A stretch of DNA of 64,000 nucleotides from Paenibacillus xylanexedens (GCF_007680605.1 NZ_VEIO01000001.1:2299276-2363275), one strand, 5' to 3'. Shown: positions 1-8,750, counted from the stretch's first letter. Made by a program: numbers and translations. Notes: generated from the sequence alone by a model not told the origin.

Positions 1-18
1 CATCGTTTTTTTACTCAT
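1..18 (-). CDS. Start of a gene running off the left edge (possibly leuC)
   Basis: On the minus strand a GAGGTG ribosome binding site at 25-30 is followed by two adjacent ATG codons. The second, at 18, has the better spacing, and the visible protein begins MSKKTM. Some leuC (3-isopropylmalate dehydratase large subunit) proteins begin this way and are divergent from a LysR gene, but six residues cannot identify a gene. The CDS start is well supported; the product is a guess. Confidence 0.45.
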
Positions 19-130
19 CATTTTCACCTCATCATAAGTTCGGTCCTTGGAAGAGCTTCTTGCATGTTCGTGTAAAAGTGAAGCTCTTGAATGACATAAA
101 TATATCACCCCGTCCTTCATTGTTCCAAGA

Positions 131-164
131 TATAATATCTATAGATGTAATAGGTTTAACCTAT
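131..164 (-). promoter_or_regulatory. Likely LysR-type operator and leftward promoter
   Basis: Positions 150-164 form a perfect 7-1-7 dyad (ATAGGTT-T-AACCTAT) containing the T-N11-A pattern of LysR-family operators. A second small palindrome, ATCTATAGAT, lies at 137-146. On the minus strand TTAAAC and TATTAT, spaced 16, overlap these dyads and would drive the gene at the left edge. Control by the adjacent divergent LysR gene is inferred from this layout. Confidence 0.5.
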
Positions 165-211
165 AATAAGACAAACAGCAATAAACCACTGCAGGATACA
201 GAGGCTTCAAT

Positions 212-226
212 TGATAACAATTATCA
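212..226. promoter_or_regulatory. Fur box
   Basis: TGATAAC-A-ATTATCA differs at one position from the Bacillus 7-1-7 Fur site TGATAATNATTATCA, and a further TTATCA follows it. It sits between the LysR gene and the divergent gene at the left edge, so either or both could respond to iron. Confidence 0.6.
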
Positions 227-345
227 TTATCATATATAACTTATACTACGTGCATGTCTTGGCCCTGTCAATGCTTTAATTTCTCTTTTTGAATTCTGTC
301 AGGGCCATGCTTCCCTGATAAGAATAACGAACCCTTGCGCTTTAA

Positions 346-354
346 TGGTATAAT
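346..354 (+). promoter_or_regulatory. Extended -10 promoter of the LysR gene
   Basis: TGG-TATAAT forms an extended -10 element (TATAAT at 349-354) about 33 bases before the LysR start codon. No good -35 is visible, which fits an extended -10 promoter. A 7-bp inverted repeat (GGCCCTG/CAGGGCC, 261-267 and 300-306) lies upstream. Confidence 0.45.
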
Positions 355-386
355 AACGACATCGATGAAAGGAATGACGGATCATT

Positions 387-1307
387 ATGGAATTCAGACA
401 ACTTCAATATACACTGCAGATTGCTGCTGAACGGAACTTCTCAAGAGCCGCAGAAAAATTACATATTGCCCAGCCTTCACTCAGTCAGCAACTGTCCAAA
501 CTTGAGAAGGAACTTGGCGTATTGCTTTTTCAACGGAATACCAGCACTGTTGAGCTGACACACGCGGGAGTTACTTTTGTTGAGCAGGCCCAAAAGATTG
601 TTGATGCCATGGAGCTGTTGCGTCAGGAAATGTCGGATATCTCGCAGCTTCGCAAAGGAAAGGTTGTTGTAGGCAGTATGCCGATTACCGGCTCTCATCT
701 GCTTCCTCATGTGCTCCCAGCCTTTCAACAAGCTTACCCCGACATCGAAGTTACTTTACTAGAAGATTCCGGGGTTACACTCGAAAAATTAACAGCGAGT
801 GGCAAAGCTGACCTCAGCCTGCTCTCTCTACCCTTGCAGGAGTCCAGCTTGTCTTATGTCACGATTGGCGAGGAACGTATAGATCTGGCAGTACCGCCGA
901 ATCACCCTTTGGCTCATCGGGGAACCCCGGGCAATCTGCAGCCTGTGCGGATTGATGAGCTTCGGGATGAACCCTTTGTTGTACTAAAAAAAGGACAGGG
1001 CTTCCGCAAGCTGACGTTTGATCTCTGCGAACAAGCCGGTTTTGACCCACAGGTGGTATTTGAGAGCACCAACATTGAAACATTGCAATCGCTGGTGGCA
1101 ACAGGCATGGGCATCACTCTGGTACCCCGTTTTATCGCCCGTGCACCCCGCAGCGAGTTCGTGCCTGTATATGTCCCGCTTGCCGATCCAACGCCAAGTC
1201 GTACGCTTGTCGTCGCTTATCGTCAAGGGCGGGTTCTATCCAAGGCAGCCGAAGCTTTTATACAAACTTTCCAACAAACCGTTGCGGAGCTTTCCAAGAC
1301 AGATTAA
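387..1307 (+). CDS. LysR-family transcriptional regulator
   Basis: A 306-residue DNA-binding regulator of the LysR family. Residues about 1-60 form the winged helix-turn-helix (FSRAAEKLHIAQPSLSQQL is the recognition region). Residues about 90-295 form the two-lobed effector-binding domain, beginning near KGKVVVGSMP. The length is usual for the family. The ATG follows an AAAGGA-type ribosome binding site. It is divergent from the gene at the left edge and the intergenic region holds a T-N11-A dyad, so it probably controls that gene and itself. The effector cannot be read from sequence. It resembles the CynR/YwbI-like branch, but that is only an impression. Confidence 0.9.
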   Translation: MEFRQLQYTLQIAAERNFSRAAEKLHIAQPSLSQQLSKLEKELGVLLFQRNTSTVELTHAGVTFVEQAQKIVDAMELLRQEMSDISQLRKGKVVVGSMPITGSHLLPHVLPAFQQAYPDIEVTLLEDSGVTLEKLTASGKADLSLLSLPLQESSLSYVTIGEERIDLAVPPNHPLAHRGTPGNLQPVRIDELRDEPFVVLKKGQGFRKLTFDLCEQAGFDPQVVFESTNIETLQSLVATGMGITLVPRFIARAPRSEFVPVYVPLADPTPSRTLVVAYRQGRVLSKAAEAFIQTFQQTVAELSKTD

Positions 1308-1388
1308 ACCGATGCTGCAACAAGCTCGTGCATTTATGATTTGCATTGTGCAATCACAAGATGACGAGAACACTTATAAGCTCTTACC

Positions 1389-1435
1389 AAAAAAGCCGTC
1401 CACATAGTCTAATGACTACGGGACAGCTTTTTTTC
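1389..1435 (+). terminator. Rho-independent terminator after the LysR gene
   Basis: A long hairpin (arms about 1391-1410 and 1413-1430, AAAGCCGTCC pairing with GGACAGCTTT) is followed by a T run, 80 bases after the stop codon. Confidence 0.85.
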
Positions 1436-1691
1436 GTTTACAGACCAGCTAAACAACTGATCCACAAACAATGTAGCATCTTTTGTTACAGTACAATGTT
1501 GCTTGTTAATACATAAAATCATGGCAAGTAAGCACTCGCTATTCACGCATCAACCTTCATTTCACTGTCACTGTCATACCGCTTAACTTGTCTTGTGTCA
1601 AATAATTGCATATATCATAGCTTATCTAGCATATCTCACATCATCTTAATTCGTAACCTTCAGTTATTCTGCGCAAGCATAATTCTACCCT
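1436..1691. other. Non-coding stretch, nothing recognised
   Basis: An A+T-rich stretch between the LysR terminator and the stop of the next minus-strand gene. No convincing ORF, hairpin or promoter was seen on either strand. Confidence 0.5.
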
Positions 1692-1874
1692 TTACCTTCG
1701 CAGATTACGATCACTTGTCAGCCTGTTCTGTTGATCCATGGCACGGCCTTCTTCCTGCGAATTCTCAGGGGGTGACAAGCCTCCCGTCCCATTCTCTAAG
1801 AATGCTCTTAAGTGATCTACCCTTCTGTTGCCTTGTTCCAGTCTCCTGAGCGTATCTTTCACATGGTTGTCCAT
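1692..1874 (-). CDS. Small hypothetical protein, 60 residues
   Basis: A short, highly charged, soluble protein beginning MDNHVKDTLRRLEQGNRRVD, probably helical in its first half and without cysteines or membrane segments. Its ATG is preceded by a perfect AAGGAGG ribosome binding site at the usual distance (just above 1874), the main reason to call it a gene. No family is recognised. It lies downstream of the nitrilase-like gene on the same strand with about 120 bases between, so it may be read from that promoter or its own. Confidence 0.5.
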   Translation of the reverse strand: MDNHVKDTLRRLEQGNRRVDHLRAFLENGTGGLSPPENSQEEGRAMDQQNRLTSDRNLRR

Positions 1875-1996
1875 TGATTGATCATCCTCCTTGGTGACGG
1901 GATAGTTATAATTATCCGCCTGCTGGAGCGATAAACAGCATATTCAAAGTTTTCAGATCAAAATGCGGCTGACAGAGTAACGTTTGAGTTTCTAAA

Positions 1997-2812
1997 TTAC
2001 TTCCCGCTAAAATAAATGCTTGGTCTGCGATCCTCAAACACCGGGATGCGTCCGCGAACTTCGTCAACCAAACCAGGACGGATGACTCCCGATACAATTT
2101 CTTCGCCTTCACCGCCTTCAACTACGATCTCTCCCCACGGGTCGACGATCAAGGAGTGCCCAAAAAATTCAGTATCTCCCCCTTTGCCCACGCGGTTACA
2201 TGCAATAACATACATCTGGTTCTCGATAGCCCGAGCAGTCAATAATGTGCGCCAGTGATGCAGACGCGGATTAGGCCATTCGGCAGGCACAATTAATGCA
2301 CGTGCGCCATTCAGAGCGAGGGTTCGAGCTAATTCCGGAAACCGAATATCATAACAGATCGATGCCCCGGCCGTCAGACCGTTGCCGAGTTCGAACATTT
2401 CAGGCTGCGCACCCGGCTCCAAGTATTTTTCCTCATCCATCAGACGAAACAAATGAAGTTTATCATAACGTGATACTTCTGTTCCTTCCTCATTATAAGC
2501 ATACATCGTATTGTAGATCTGTCCGTCACGCTTCTCGGCAATCGAACCGCCCACGATGGAGATTTGATGTTTTTTCGCAAAAGCAGACAGCCATTCCCTT
2601 GACGTTTGCCCATCCGGGTCAGCAAGTTCATGAATTTGCGGCAAAGCATATCCGGTGTTCCACATTTCGGGAAGCACGGCCAGCTTTGCATCCGGATATT
2701 GCTCCAATGAGTGTTCAAGCAACCTCTGCATATGTTGATGGTTAGCTTCCGGATCTCCCAGTTTAATATCCCCTTGAATCAAAACAACCCGCATTTCCCC
2801 TTGTTCAGTCAT
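1997..2812 (-). CDS. Carbon-nitrogen hydrolase (nitrilase superfamily, omega-amidase-like)
   Basis: A 271-residue cytosolic amidase. The nitrilase catalytic triad is visible: Glu49 (VLPEMWNTG), Lys118 (RYDKLHLF) and Cys153 (GASICYDIRFPE). The sequence is close to YafV/omega-amidase proteins and to B. subtilis MtnU, which is thought to deaminate the alpha-ketoglutaramate left by glutamine-dependent transamination in methionine salvage. In B. subtilis mtnU sits beside mtnE. Here an mtnE-like gene lies 3.2 kb away with an iron-uptake pair between them, which supports an MtnU-like role without proving the substrate. An alternative inner start is Met7. Confidence 0.85.
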   Translation of the reverse strand: MTEQGEMRVVLIQGDIKLGDPEANHQHMQRLLEHSLEQYPDAKLAVLPEMWNTGYALPQIHELADPDGQTSREWLSAFAKKHQISIVGGSIAEKRDGQIYNTMYAYNEEGTEVSRYDKLHLFRLMDEEKYLEPGAQPEMFELGNGLTAGASICYDIRFPELARTLALNGARALIVPAEWPNPRLHHWRTLLTARAIENQMYVIACNRVGKGGDTEFFGHSLIVDPWGEIVVEGGEGEEIVSGVIRPGLVDEVRGRIPVFEDRRPSIYFSGK

Positions 2813-2880
2813 GACCCAACACTCCTCCGAACCGTAATACTTGATATCATAGCTTGATCCCTAGAAAATTCGCAACCGTA

Positions 2881-4512
2881 TTAACTCGGATGACTACCTA
2901 ACAGTTCAGGTAACCTCTCCAGCAACTGGTCACATATCTGTGCATCACCTGAATTCCACGCCAGTTCCTCCAAAGGATAAACACGTCCTTGTTTTACAGC
3001 CGTAAGAGCTCTCCATTCTGGACTCTGTATCAGTTTCTCTGTCGCCTGCCGTGCATCTGGCTCCTGAGGAAGCATGAGGAACAGATGATCTCCAGCATAT
3101 TCTTGAACCGTATCAGCCGAAATCTCTTTGTATGCTCTGCCTGCTGCAAGAGCTTCCTGTACCTTATGAACAGGCCTGAAACCAAATGGGTGATATAATA
3201 ATGGCGCAAGTCCGATATTTCCCATCACAAACAAGCGAGCTCCCCGATGGTATGTGAGTACTGAGGCTGTTTCTCCCAGATGAATTATTTCGCTAATCTT
3301 CTCCCACATCTGCAATGTACGTTCTTCATACGAACTCAGCCATCGCTTGGCTTGTTTCTGCCTGCCAAACCAGTTCCCTACTCTCGTCAAACGTTCATGA
3401 AGAGGCGCATGCGAATTGTAAGCCAGCGTAGGTGCAATGCGCGTTAAATGCTTATACTGATGCTCATCTTCACTATCTATAATGATCAGATCCGGCTTCA
3501 AACGAATCGTCTTTTCGACATTGATCGGAGTGCCTGCATTATACTCCTCATCCTCAATTAAATGGATACCTAATACTCGCAAATCCCCTGCAGTATCTCC
3601 ATAATAGATCACTCGCTCTGGATTAGCGGGAATACGTACATCGTGTCCTAACCAATCCTGAACCAAGGTCTGCTGTTGAATAGATCTGTCATACTGACGA
3701 GGAGATAGTCCGGTAATCTGGCGAAAACGTCTGCTAAAATAATATTCATCTTTGAATCCGACACGGCTCGCGATATCACGTAAAGGCTCATCTGTCTTGC
3801 GTAACCAATCTTTGGCATGCTGAATTCGAACATGATTGATGTAATCAAGCGGTTTCTGACCAGTACGTTGCTTGAACATTGTCGTGTATAGTTTAGGACG
3901 AACACCAGCCATATTCGCAAGCTTATGGACCGTGATTTCATCTCTGTAACACTCATCAATATACTGAATCGTCCGGGTTAACCTGGACTCCGAATTTGTA
4001 TCCGTACCTTTTGTGGTATAACGGGTTATGATCTGTTCCATCCATCGTTGAAACCGTACGTTCAGATGGCAATACTCCGCATCATTTTTATAATTTCGGG
4101 CCGCAAACAATTCGACTAACACTCCACTCACAGACTCATATGTAGCATCGTTGAACTGAGCGCGTTGCTGAAATAAAGGTGGTGAATACCACTTGAGATG
4201 GCCGGACAAAACCTGAAAAGCATCATATGCCATAACCGTATAAGTCAAATGGTTTGAATTTCTGTGTTCCAGCTGGTATGCCTCGCCCGGAGAAATCGGA
4301 TAGATACAACCCGCAGTAAACGGCCAGTATTCCTGGCCGATGTACAAGTGCCCTTCTCCTTCTTCACAGATTAAAAATGTATGTTTATCACACTGTACCT
4401 CCAGCATGATTTGATTAGATCGTTCAATTCGTCGCTCCAGTTGCTCCAGCCGAAACATGAATGTCGAAAAAAATAACTTATCTTGATTCACATCCAACGT
4501 CTTCATGTTCAT
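2881..4512 (-). CDS. Btr-like AraC regulator fused to a siderophore-binding domain
   Basis: A 543-residue transcriptional regulator. Residues about 20-160 are an AraC-type N-terminal domain. Residues about 178-278 hold the two AraC helix-turn-helix motifs (ITVHKLANMAGVRPKLYTTM and LRDIASRVGFKDEYYFSRRF). Residues about 285-540 match a periplasmic siderophore-binding protein but without a signal peptide, so it acts as a cytoplasmic ligand sensor. This is the architecture of B. subtilis Btr, which activates siderophore uptake when iron-siderophore is bound. A Fur box lies just upstream. The downstream-facing neighbour at 4749-5795 is a related binding protein and the likely target. An AGGAGA ribosome binding site serves Met1 or Met3 (4506). 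Confidence 0.88.
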   Translation of the reverse strand: MNMKTLDVNQDKLFFSTFMFRLEQLERRIERSNQIMLEVQCDKHTFLICEEGEGHLYIGQEYWPFTAGCIYPISPGEAYQLEHRNSNHLTYTVMAYDAFQVLSGHLKWYSPPLFQQRAQFNDATYESVSGVLVELFAARNYKNDAEYCHLNVRFQRWMEQIITRYTTKGTDTNSESRLTRTIQYIDECYRDEITVHKLANMAGVRPKLYTTMFKQRTGQKPLDYINHVRIQHAKDWLRKTDEPLRDIASRVGFKDEYYFSRRFRQITGLSPRQYDRSIQQQTLVQDWLGHDVRIPANPERVIYYGDTAGDLRVLGIHLIEDEEYNAGTPINVEKTIRLKPDLIIIDSEDEHQYKHLTRIAPTLAYNSHAPLHERLTRVGNWFGRQKQAKRWLSSYEERTLQMWEKISEIIHLGETASVLTYHRGARLFVMGNIGLAPLLYHPFGFRPVHKVQEALAAGRAYKEISADTVQEYAGDHLFLMLPQEPDARQATEKLIQSPEWRALTAVKQGRVYPLEELAWNSGDAQICDQLLERLPELLGSHPS

Positions 4513-4529
4513 TTATCTCCTAGCATTAC

Positions 4530-4544
4530 TGAGAATTATTATCA
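4530..4544. promoter_or_regulatory. Fur box upstream of the Btr-like gene
   Basis: TGAGAAT-T-ATTATCA matches the 7-1-7 Fur consensus with one mismatch and lies 18 bases before the start codon of the Btr-like regulator, where binding would block transcription when iron is plentiful. Confidence 0.75.
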
Positions 4545-4631
4545 TTCAAAACTCTATGGACTCATTATAGTCTAGTGCTAATCTTATATCTAGATCATTC
4601 GGTAATGAAACCCTCAGAGATAATTAGTATC

Positions 4632-4662
4632 AAAAAAGCGCTCAACCAAAGTTGAGCGCTTT
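4632..4662 (-). terminator. Terminator of the siderophore-binding protein gene
   Basis: A 9-bp perfect stem (GCGCTCAAC/GTTGAGCGC, loop CAAA) is followed on the minus strand by a run of six T, about 90 bases after the stop codon at 4749. Confidence 0.85.
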
Positions 4663-4748
4663 AGGGAATTTTATTTTATTTGAACCTTACAATCGAGTTC
4701 CTGAAATTTCAAGATTTCATTTGGTGGTGATTCGGTTGTGGGATTTCC

Positions 4749-5795
4749 TTAAAATTTTTGAATCATCTGTTCGGGTAGCTCTTTCAATAACCATTCTCTG
4801 GACATCGCATCACCCGAAGCTTTAACAATATCAAAATGATACACCTTGCCAGCTTTAACTGCGGGCAGGTTTTTCCATACTGCGCTGTCTAACAATTCCT
4901 TGGTGGACTGCTTGGCATCATCCGTTACTGGTTCAAGGATAAATATCCGATCACCGGCAATTTCTGTCATTTTTTCCGTAGAAATCTCCGCAAATCCCAT
5001 TCCCTCCTTCAATAACTTCTGGATTTCAGGTGTTGGTTTCATCCCGTCTTTGCCATATAACAACTGTGGTAACCCGGCTCCAGCCATCACAAAAAGACGA
5101 TTCCCCGGATACATCGTAAACACCGATGCTGTCTCTCCTTCTTTTAGGCCATGATCACGAAGCTTTTTCCACATTTGCTCTGTTGCGGTTTGATGCGCTG
5201 TAATCCAGTCCTCTGCCTCCTGTTTTTTGTTTAACAGGTCGCCTAACGTTCGCATGCGCTCCTCCAATGTTGCGAATGAATCAAAGGTTACTGTAGGTGC
5301 GACTTTTGAGATCTGATCATACTGTGCCTCATCACTATTCGAAAAAATAATCAGATCCGGATTCAATCCAACGGCCCTCTCTACACTAAACGGAAATCCT
5401 ACATCTTCCGAATCCGCTATCTGGTCGTCAAACACCATGCCTTCCTGTCGAAGTATGCCCACAGGGATAACGCCCAGCGCGACCAGATCCCCGGTAACTT
5501 CGCCATGATAGATTACACGTTGAGGAGTAACAGGCACGGTCACGGTATGACCTGTCCAATCCTTGAACTGTCTTGTCTGTCCGACGTTTTCCTCATCTGC
5601 AGAAGTTTGTTTTCCGGTTTCTGTGTCTCGACTTGCCTGATTAACCGATACATTACCTAGATTCTCTGAAGCTGGTGCAGATGTCGATGCCTCGTTTGAA
5701 CATGCGAATAAAAGTACGGACAATGCTGTGACTGTCAATAAAAGGGCCGTATTTCGGAACTTGTTTTGGTACTTGTTATGGTACTTGCTTTGCAT
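4749..5795 (-). CDS. Iron-siderophore ABC transporter substrate-binding lipoprotein
   Basis: A secreted, lipid-anchored binding protein of the FeuA/FhuD type that delivers ferric siderophore to an ABC importer. Met at 5795 is preferred to a longer reading because GGGGGAG lies eight bases before it. The mature part follows a signal peptide with lipobox LLFAC, then a Ser/Thr-rich linker. Two binding-protein lobes begin at the conserved DWTGHTVTVPVTPQRVIYHG region. This part is clearly paralogous to the C-terminal half of the adjacent Btr-like regulator (DWLGHDVRIPANPERVIYYG). No permease or ATPase gene is nearby, so it must work with a transporter encoded elsewhere. A Fur box lies upstream. Confidence 0.9.
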   Translation of the reverse strand: MQSKYHNKYQNKFRNTALLLTVTALSVLLFACSNEASTSAPASENLGNVSVNQASRDTETGKQTSADEENVGQTRQFKDWTGHTVTVPVTPQRVIYHGEVTGDLVALGVIPVGILRQEGMVFDDQIADSEDVGFPFSVERAVGLNPDLIIFSNSDEAQYDQISKVAPTVTFDSFATLEERMRTLGDLLNKKQEAEDWITAHQTATEQMWKKLRDHGLKEGETASVFTMYPGNRLFVMAGAGLPQLLYGKDGMKPTPEIQKLLKEGMGFAEISTEKMTEIAGDRIFILEPVTDDAKQSTKELLDSAVWKNLPAVKAGKVYHFDIVKASGDAMSREWLLKELPEQMIQKF

Positions 5796-5839
5796 CTCTA
5801 TTTCTCCCCCTGTTTGATATGCTCTCAAGATTTTTCAAG

Positions 5840-5854
5840 TGATATTGATTATCA
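5840..5854. promoter_or_regulatory. Fur box upstream of the siderophore-binding protein
   Basis: TGATATT-G-ATTATCA, followed directly by TTATCG, matches the Fur 7-1-7 site with one mismatch, 45 bases before the start codon at 5795. It lies in the region shared with the divergent mtnE-like gene, which starts at 6038 and is probably too far away to be controlled by it. Confidence 0.8.
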
Positions 5855-6037
5855 TTATCGTAAAATATCTTAACTCATGGATTTTCTGATCTCAATGGAT
5901 AAACTTGAATTTTGCATTTCCCTTTTGTACAAAAATGTTCTTCCTCACTTCTATCTCCCTCTATACAGCTCGGGATTGACGTGATAAATTAATGAGAACG
6001 TTTTGCCATAAATGAACATCATGGAGTGATATATACG

Positions 6038-7246
6038 ATGACGAATTCAGAACATAGATCTTCTCTTTCAGCCTTTCCAATCCCGTCTGCAAATGTCATG
6101 TCACAACTGCCAACGCAATTTTTTGCTACTCTTGTTCAAAATGTAAACCGCGAAATCGCAAGTGGCCATGATGTCATTAATCTGGGACAGGGTAATCCTG
6201 ACACCCCTACACCCCAGCATATTATTCAATCTTTACAGCAATCAGCTGAAAATCCGCTTTATCACAAATACTCTCCGTTTCGCGGGTATGCCTTCCTGAA
6301 GGAAGCCGTTGCCAAGCGTTACAAGGAAGATTACAACGTTGATCTTGATCCCGAGACCGAGGTCGCTATTCTTTTTGGTGGCAAAACCGGACTGGTTCAA
6401 TTACCTCAAGTCTTATTGAATCCCGGGGATGTATGTCTGGTTCCCGATCCAGGGTATCCTGACTATTGGTCAGGCGTTGCTCTTGCGCAGGCGCGCATGA
6501 GCTTCATGCCTCTATTAAATTCAAACGCGTTTCTACCCGACTACGAGGCGATCTCCGCTGATGATCGGCAAATGGCCAAGCTTATGTTCCTGAACTATCC
6601 CAACAACCCAACCTCGGCCACGGCTCCGCTATCCTTTTACGAGGATACTGTAGAATTTGCAATTCAGAATCAGATAGTCATTGCCAGTGATTTTGCTTAT
6701 GGTGCGATTGGATATGACGGGCGGCGTCCTGTCAGCTTCTTGCAAGCTCCAGGAGCCAAAGAGGTAGGCATCGAGTTCTACACCCTCTCCAAAACGTATA
6801 ATATGGCGGGATGGCGTGTCGGATTCGCGCTGGGGAACGCAGAGATTATCTCCAAAATCAATCTGCTGCAGGATCATATCTATGTCAGCCTGTTTGGTGG
6901 TATCCAAGCTGCCGCTGCGGAAGCTCTGACAGGCCCGCAGGACTGTGTCACTTCACTGGTCGCACGATACGAATCTCGTCGTGATGCATTTTACGAGGCG
7001 CTTAACGCGATCGGTTGGCAAGCGTCCAAGCCGGAAGGTTCATTCTTTGGATGGTTACCTGTGCCGGAAGGTTATACCTCCTCTGGTCTGTCTGAGATTT
7101 TGTTACGAGAAGCAAAGGTTGCTGTCGCGCCTGGTATCGGTTTTGGCTCCCGCGGGGAAGGTTATGTACGCATTGGTCTTCTGAGTGATGAGCAACGACT
7201 GCGTGAAGCGGCGGAGCGAATTGGGAAGCTTCATCTTTTCAAATAA
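6038..7246 (+). CDS. mtnE: PLP-dependent aminotransferase, MtnE-like (methionine transaminase)
   Basis: A fold-type I aminotransferase of about 402 residues. The start at 6038 is chosen because GGAG lies 11 bases upstream; a GTG four codons earlier is possible. The N-terminal segment (SQLPTQFFATLVQNVNR, HDVINLGQGNPDTPTP) is strongly like B. subtilis MtnE (YkrV), which converts 2-keto-4-methylthiobutyrate to methionine with glutamine as donor. The PLP lysine is in FYTLSKTYNMAGWR (Lys252), with NYPNNPTSA and SDFAYGAI also visible. No S-box riboswitch precedes it. It ends just before the proline T-box of the operon holding other mtn genes. A different amino-acid specificity in this family is possible. 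Confidence 0.8.
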   Translation: MTNSEHRSSLSAFPIPSANVMSQLPTQFFATLVQNVNREIASGHDVINLGQGNPDTPTPQHIIQSLQQSAENPLYHKYSPFRGYAFLKEAVAKRYKEDYNVDLDPETEVAILFGGKTGLVQLPQVLLNPGDVCLVPDPGYPDYWSGVALAQARMSFMPLLNSNAFLPDYEAISADDRQMAKLMFLNYPNNPTSATAPLSFYEDTVEFAIQNQIVIASDFAYGAIGYDGRRPVSFLQAPGAKEVGIEFYTLSKTYNMAGWRVGFALGNAEIISKINLLQDHIYVSLFGGIQAAAAEALTGPQDCVTSLVARYESRRDAFYEALNAIGWQASKPEGSFFGWLPVPEGYTSSGLSEILLREAKVAVAPGIGFGSRGEGYVRIGLLSDEQRLREAAERIGKLHLFK

Positions 7247-7276
7247 GTGAAAGCTGAACATATGGCTACAATCTCT

Positions 7277-7305
7277 TTGCATATGCCTACTTTCCATGGT
7301 ATGTT
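7277..7305 (+). promoter_or_regulatory. Promoter of the proline T-box operon
   Basis: TTGCAT at 7277-7282 and TATGTT at 7300-7305 with a 17-base spacer lie immediately upstream of the T-box leader. The predicted transcript starts near 7312. Confidence 0.55.
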
Positions 7306-7311
7306 ATAAGA

Positions 7312-7565
7312 AATAGTGAACGAAACGTGATGACGGGACCAGTAAGAGAGAATCAGTTGCGCACAGAGAGTAAATTCCATCTGGCTGCAAGAATTTACCG
7401 CGGCTTCTCTCCGAAACCTACCCCTGAGCGGCCTGTTGTGTACAGGACAGTGCCTTCTGTTACAGGGCATGAGCCGGATGATCTGATCATGATCATCAAT
7501 AAAGGTGGTACCGCGGAAGTAACGAACTTTCGTCCTTTTTAACCAAAGGACGGGAGTTTTTTTTG
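7312..7565 (+). ncRNA. T-box riboswitch, probable proline specifier
   Basis: The conserved T-box sequence AAAGGTGGTACCGCGG at 7501-7516 starts the antiterminator. It is followed by a terminator whose stem pairs CGTCCTTT with AAAGGACG and ends in eight T (about 7525-7564). Stem I lies upstream, and its specifier loop (CCGAAACCTACC, 7411-7422) contains the proline codon CCT at 7417-7419. Uncharged tRNA-Pro binding here would favour antitermination. The first gene after it is proB, which agrees with the specifier. The exact 5' end and the specifier call are inferred from sequence alone; ACC (Thr) and CTA (Leu) overlap the same loop. Confidence 0.88.
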
Positions 7566-7621
7566 TACCTAAGCAGACTGCTTCGCAATCACTGATTAAT
7601 TATGTTTAAGGAAGTGAAATC

Positions 7622-8725
7622 ATGACTTCACGTATTGTCGTTAAAATCGGAAGCAGCTCATTAACCACTGAAGAAGGCGGCTTGGATCGCCAGGCAATAT
7701 CCTTTTTCGCAGATGAAATGGCTTCGCTTGTTGCTCAAGGCCACGAAGTGCTTCTCGTCACTTCTGGTGCCGTTGCTGCCGGATTTCGGGAGATCGGGTA
7801 TCCTCAGCGTCCCAAACAACTACATGAGAAACAAGCGGCAGCGGCGGTTGGGCAGGCTTTGCTGATGCAGGCATATCAACAGGCTTTTGCGGCGCACCGC
7901 GTTACTACAGCGCAAATATTACTGACCCGTACCGACTTCCACAGTCGTAAACGCATGGGAAATGCGGGTATGACCGTAGAGGAACTGCTAAAACAAGGGG
8001 TCATTCCGATTTTCAACGAAAATGATACTGTATCTGTCGACGAATTGAAATTCGGTGATAACGATCTGTTATCTGCGCTAGTTGCCAATCTGGTTAAGGC
8101 ACAGCATCTGATCATCGTTACAGATACCAATGGATTGTACACCGCTGATCCACGTAAAAACCCTGCCGCGAAGCGATACGACCGTATACCTGAAATCACA
8201 GCCGAGATATATGCATATGCCGGCGGTTCGGGATCAGCTGTAGGCACAGGCGGTATGCGCTCCAAGGTGGATGCGGCCAAAGTCGCCACACGCGGAGGTG
8301 TTCCTGTTTTTGTAGGCAGTGTGAAAGAACCTGGGGACATGCAACTCGCTTTGGATGGAATCGGAAAAGGAACTTATTTTGAGACCAAGCTGGCTTCACT
8401 CTCTCGCAAAAAACAGTGGCTTGGCTTCATGTCCACTCCCCTTGGGACAGTTGCTGTTGATCATGGTGCTGAGGAAGCGCTCGTTCACGGTGGGCACAGT
8501 CTGCTTCCCGTAGGCGTGAAGCGAGTTCTGGGAACATTCCACGCTGGCGATGTGGTCGAAGTGCTTGGCCCCGATGAGTCGCTACTCGGTCGTGGCATCG
8601 TCAATTACGATGATGATCAGCTTCGTCAGATCGCAGGACTGCCAAGCGGTGAGGTCATGAAACAGCTGAACAGTATCCATAGACTTGAAGTGATTCATCG
8701 CGATGAATGGATTACGTTAAAATAA
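7622..8725 (+). CDS. proB: Glutamate 5-kinase
   Basis: Catalyses the first step of proline synthesis, ATP-dependent phosphorylation of glutamate to glutamyl 5-phosphate. The 367 residues comprise an amino-acid kinase domain (VVKIGSSSLT at the N-terminus, PIFNENDTVS, KFGDNDLLSA, IIVTDTNGLYTADPR) and a C-terminal PUA domain from about residue 280. This is the usual two-domain form. The start is fixed by AAGGAAGTG seven bases upstream. It is the first gene after the proline T-box, and proA follows after 25 bases. Confidence 0.97.
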   Translation: MTSRIVVKIGSSSLTTEEGGLDRQAISFFADEMASLVAQGHEVLLVTSGAVAAGFREIGYPQRPKQLHEKQAAAAVGQALLMQAYQQAFAAHRVTTAQILLTRTDFHSRKRMGNAGMTVEELLKQGVIPIFNENDTVSVDELKFGDNDLLSALVANLVKAQHLIIVTDTNGLYTADPRKNPAAKRYDRIPEITAEIYAYAGGSGSAVGTGGMRSKVDAAKVATRGGVPVFVGSVKEPGDMQLALDGIGKGTYFETKLASLSRKKQWLGFMSTPLGTVAVDHGAEEALVHGGHSLLPVGVKRVLGTFHAGDVVEVLGPDESLLGRGIVNYDDDQLRQIAGLPSGEVMKQLNSIHRLEVIHRDEWITLK

Positions 8726-8750
8726 TAGCGGAACTAGAGGAGGATTTAAG

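Noticed and set aside
1595..1849. 84-codon plus-strand frame
   Set aside because: No ribosome binding site, odd composition, and antisense to a small ORF with a perfect AAGGAGG site.
5880..6037. S-box (SAM) riboswitch before the mtnE-like gene
   Set aside because: Only about 180 bases separate it from the Fur-controlled gene and no S-box core or terminator is visible.
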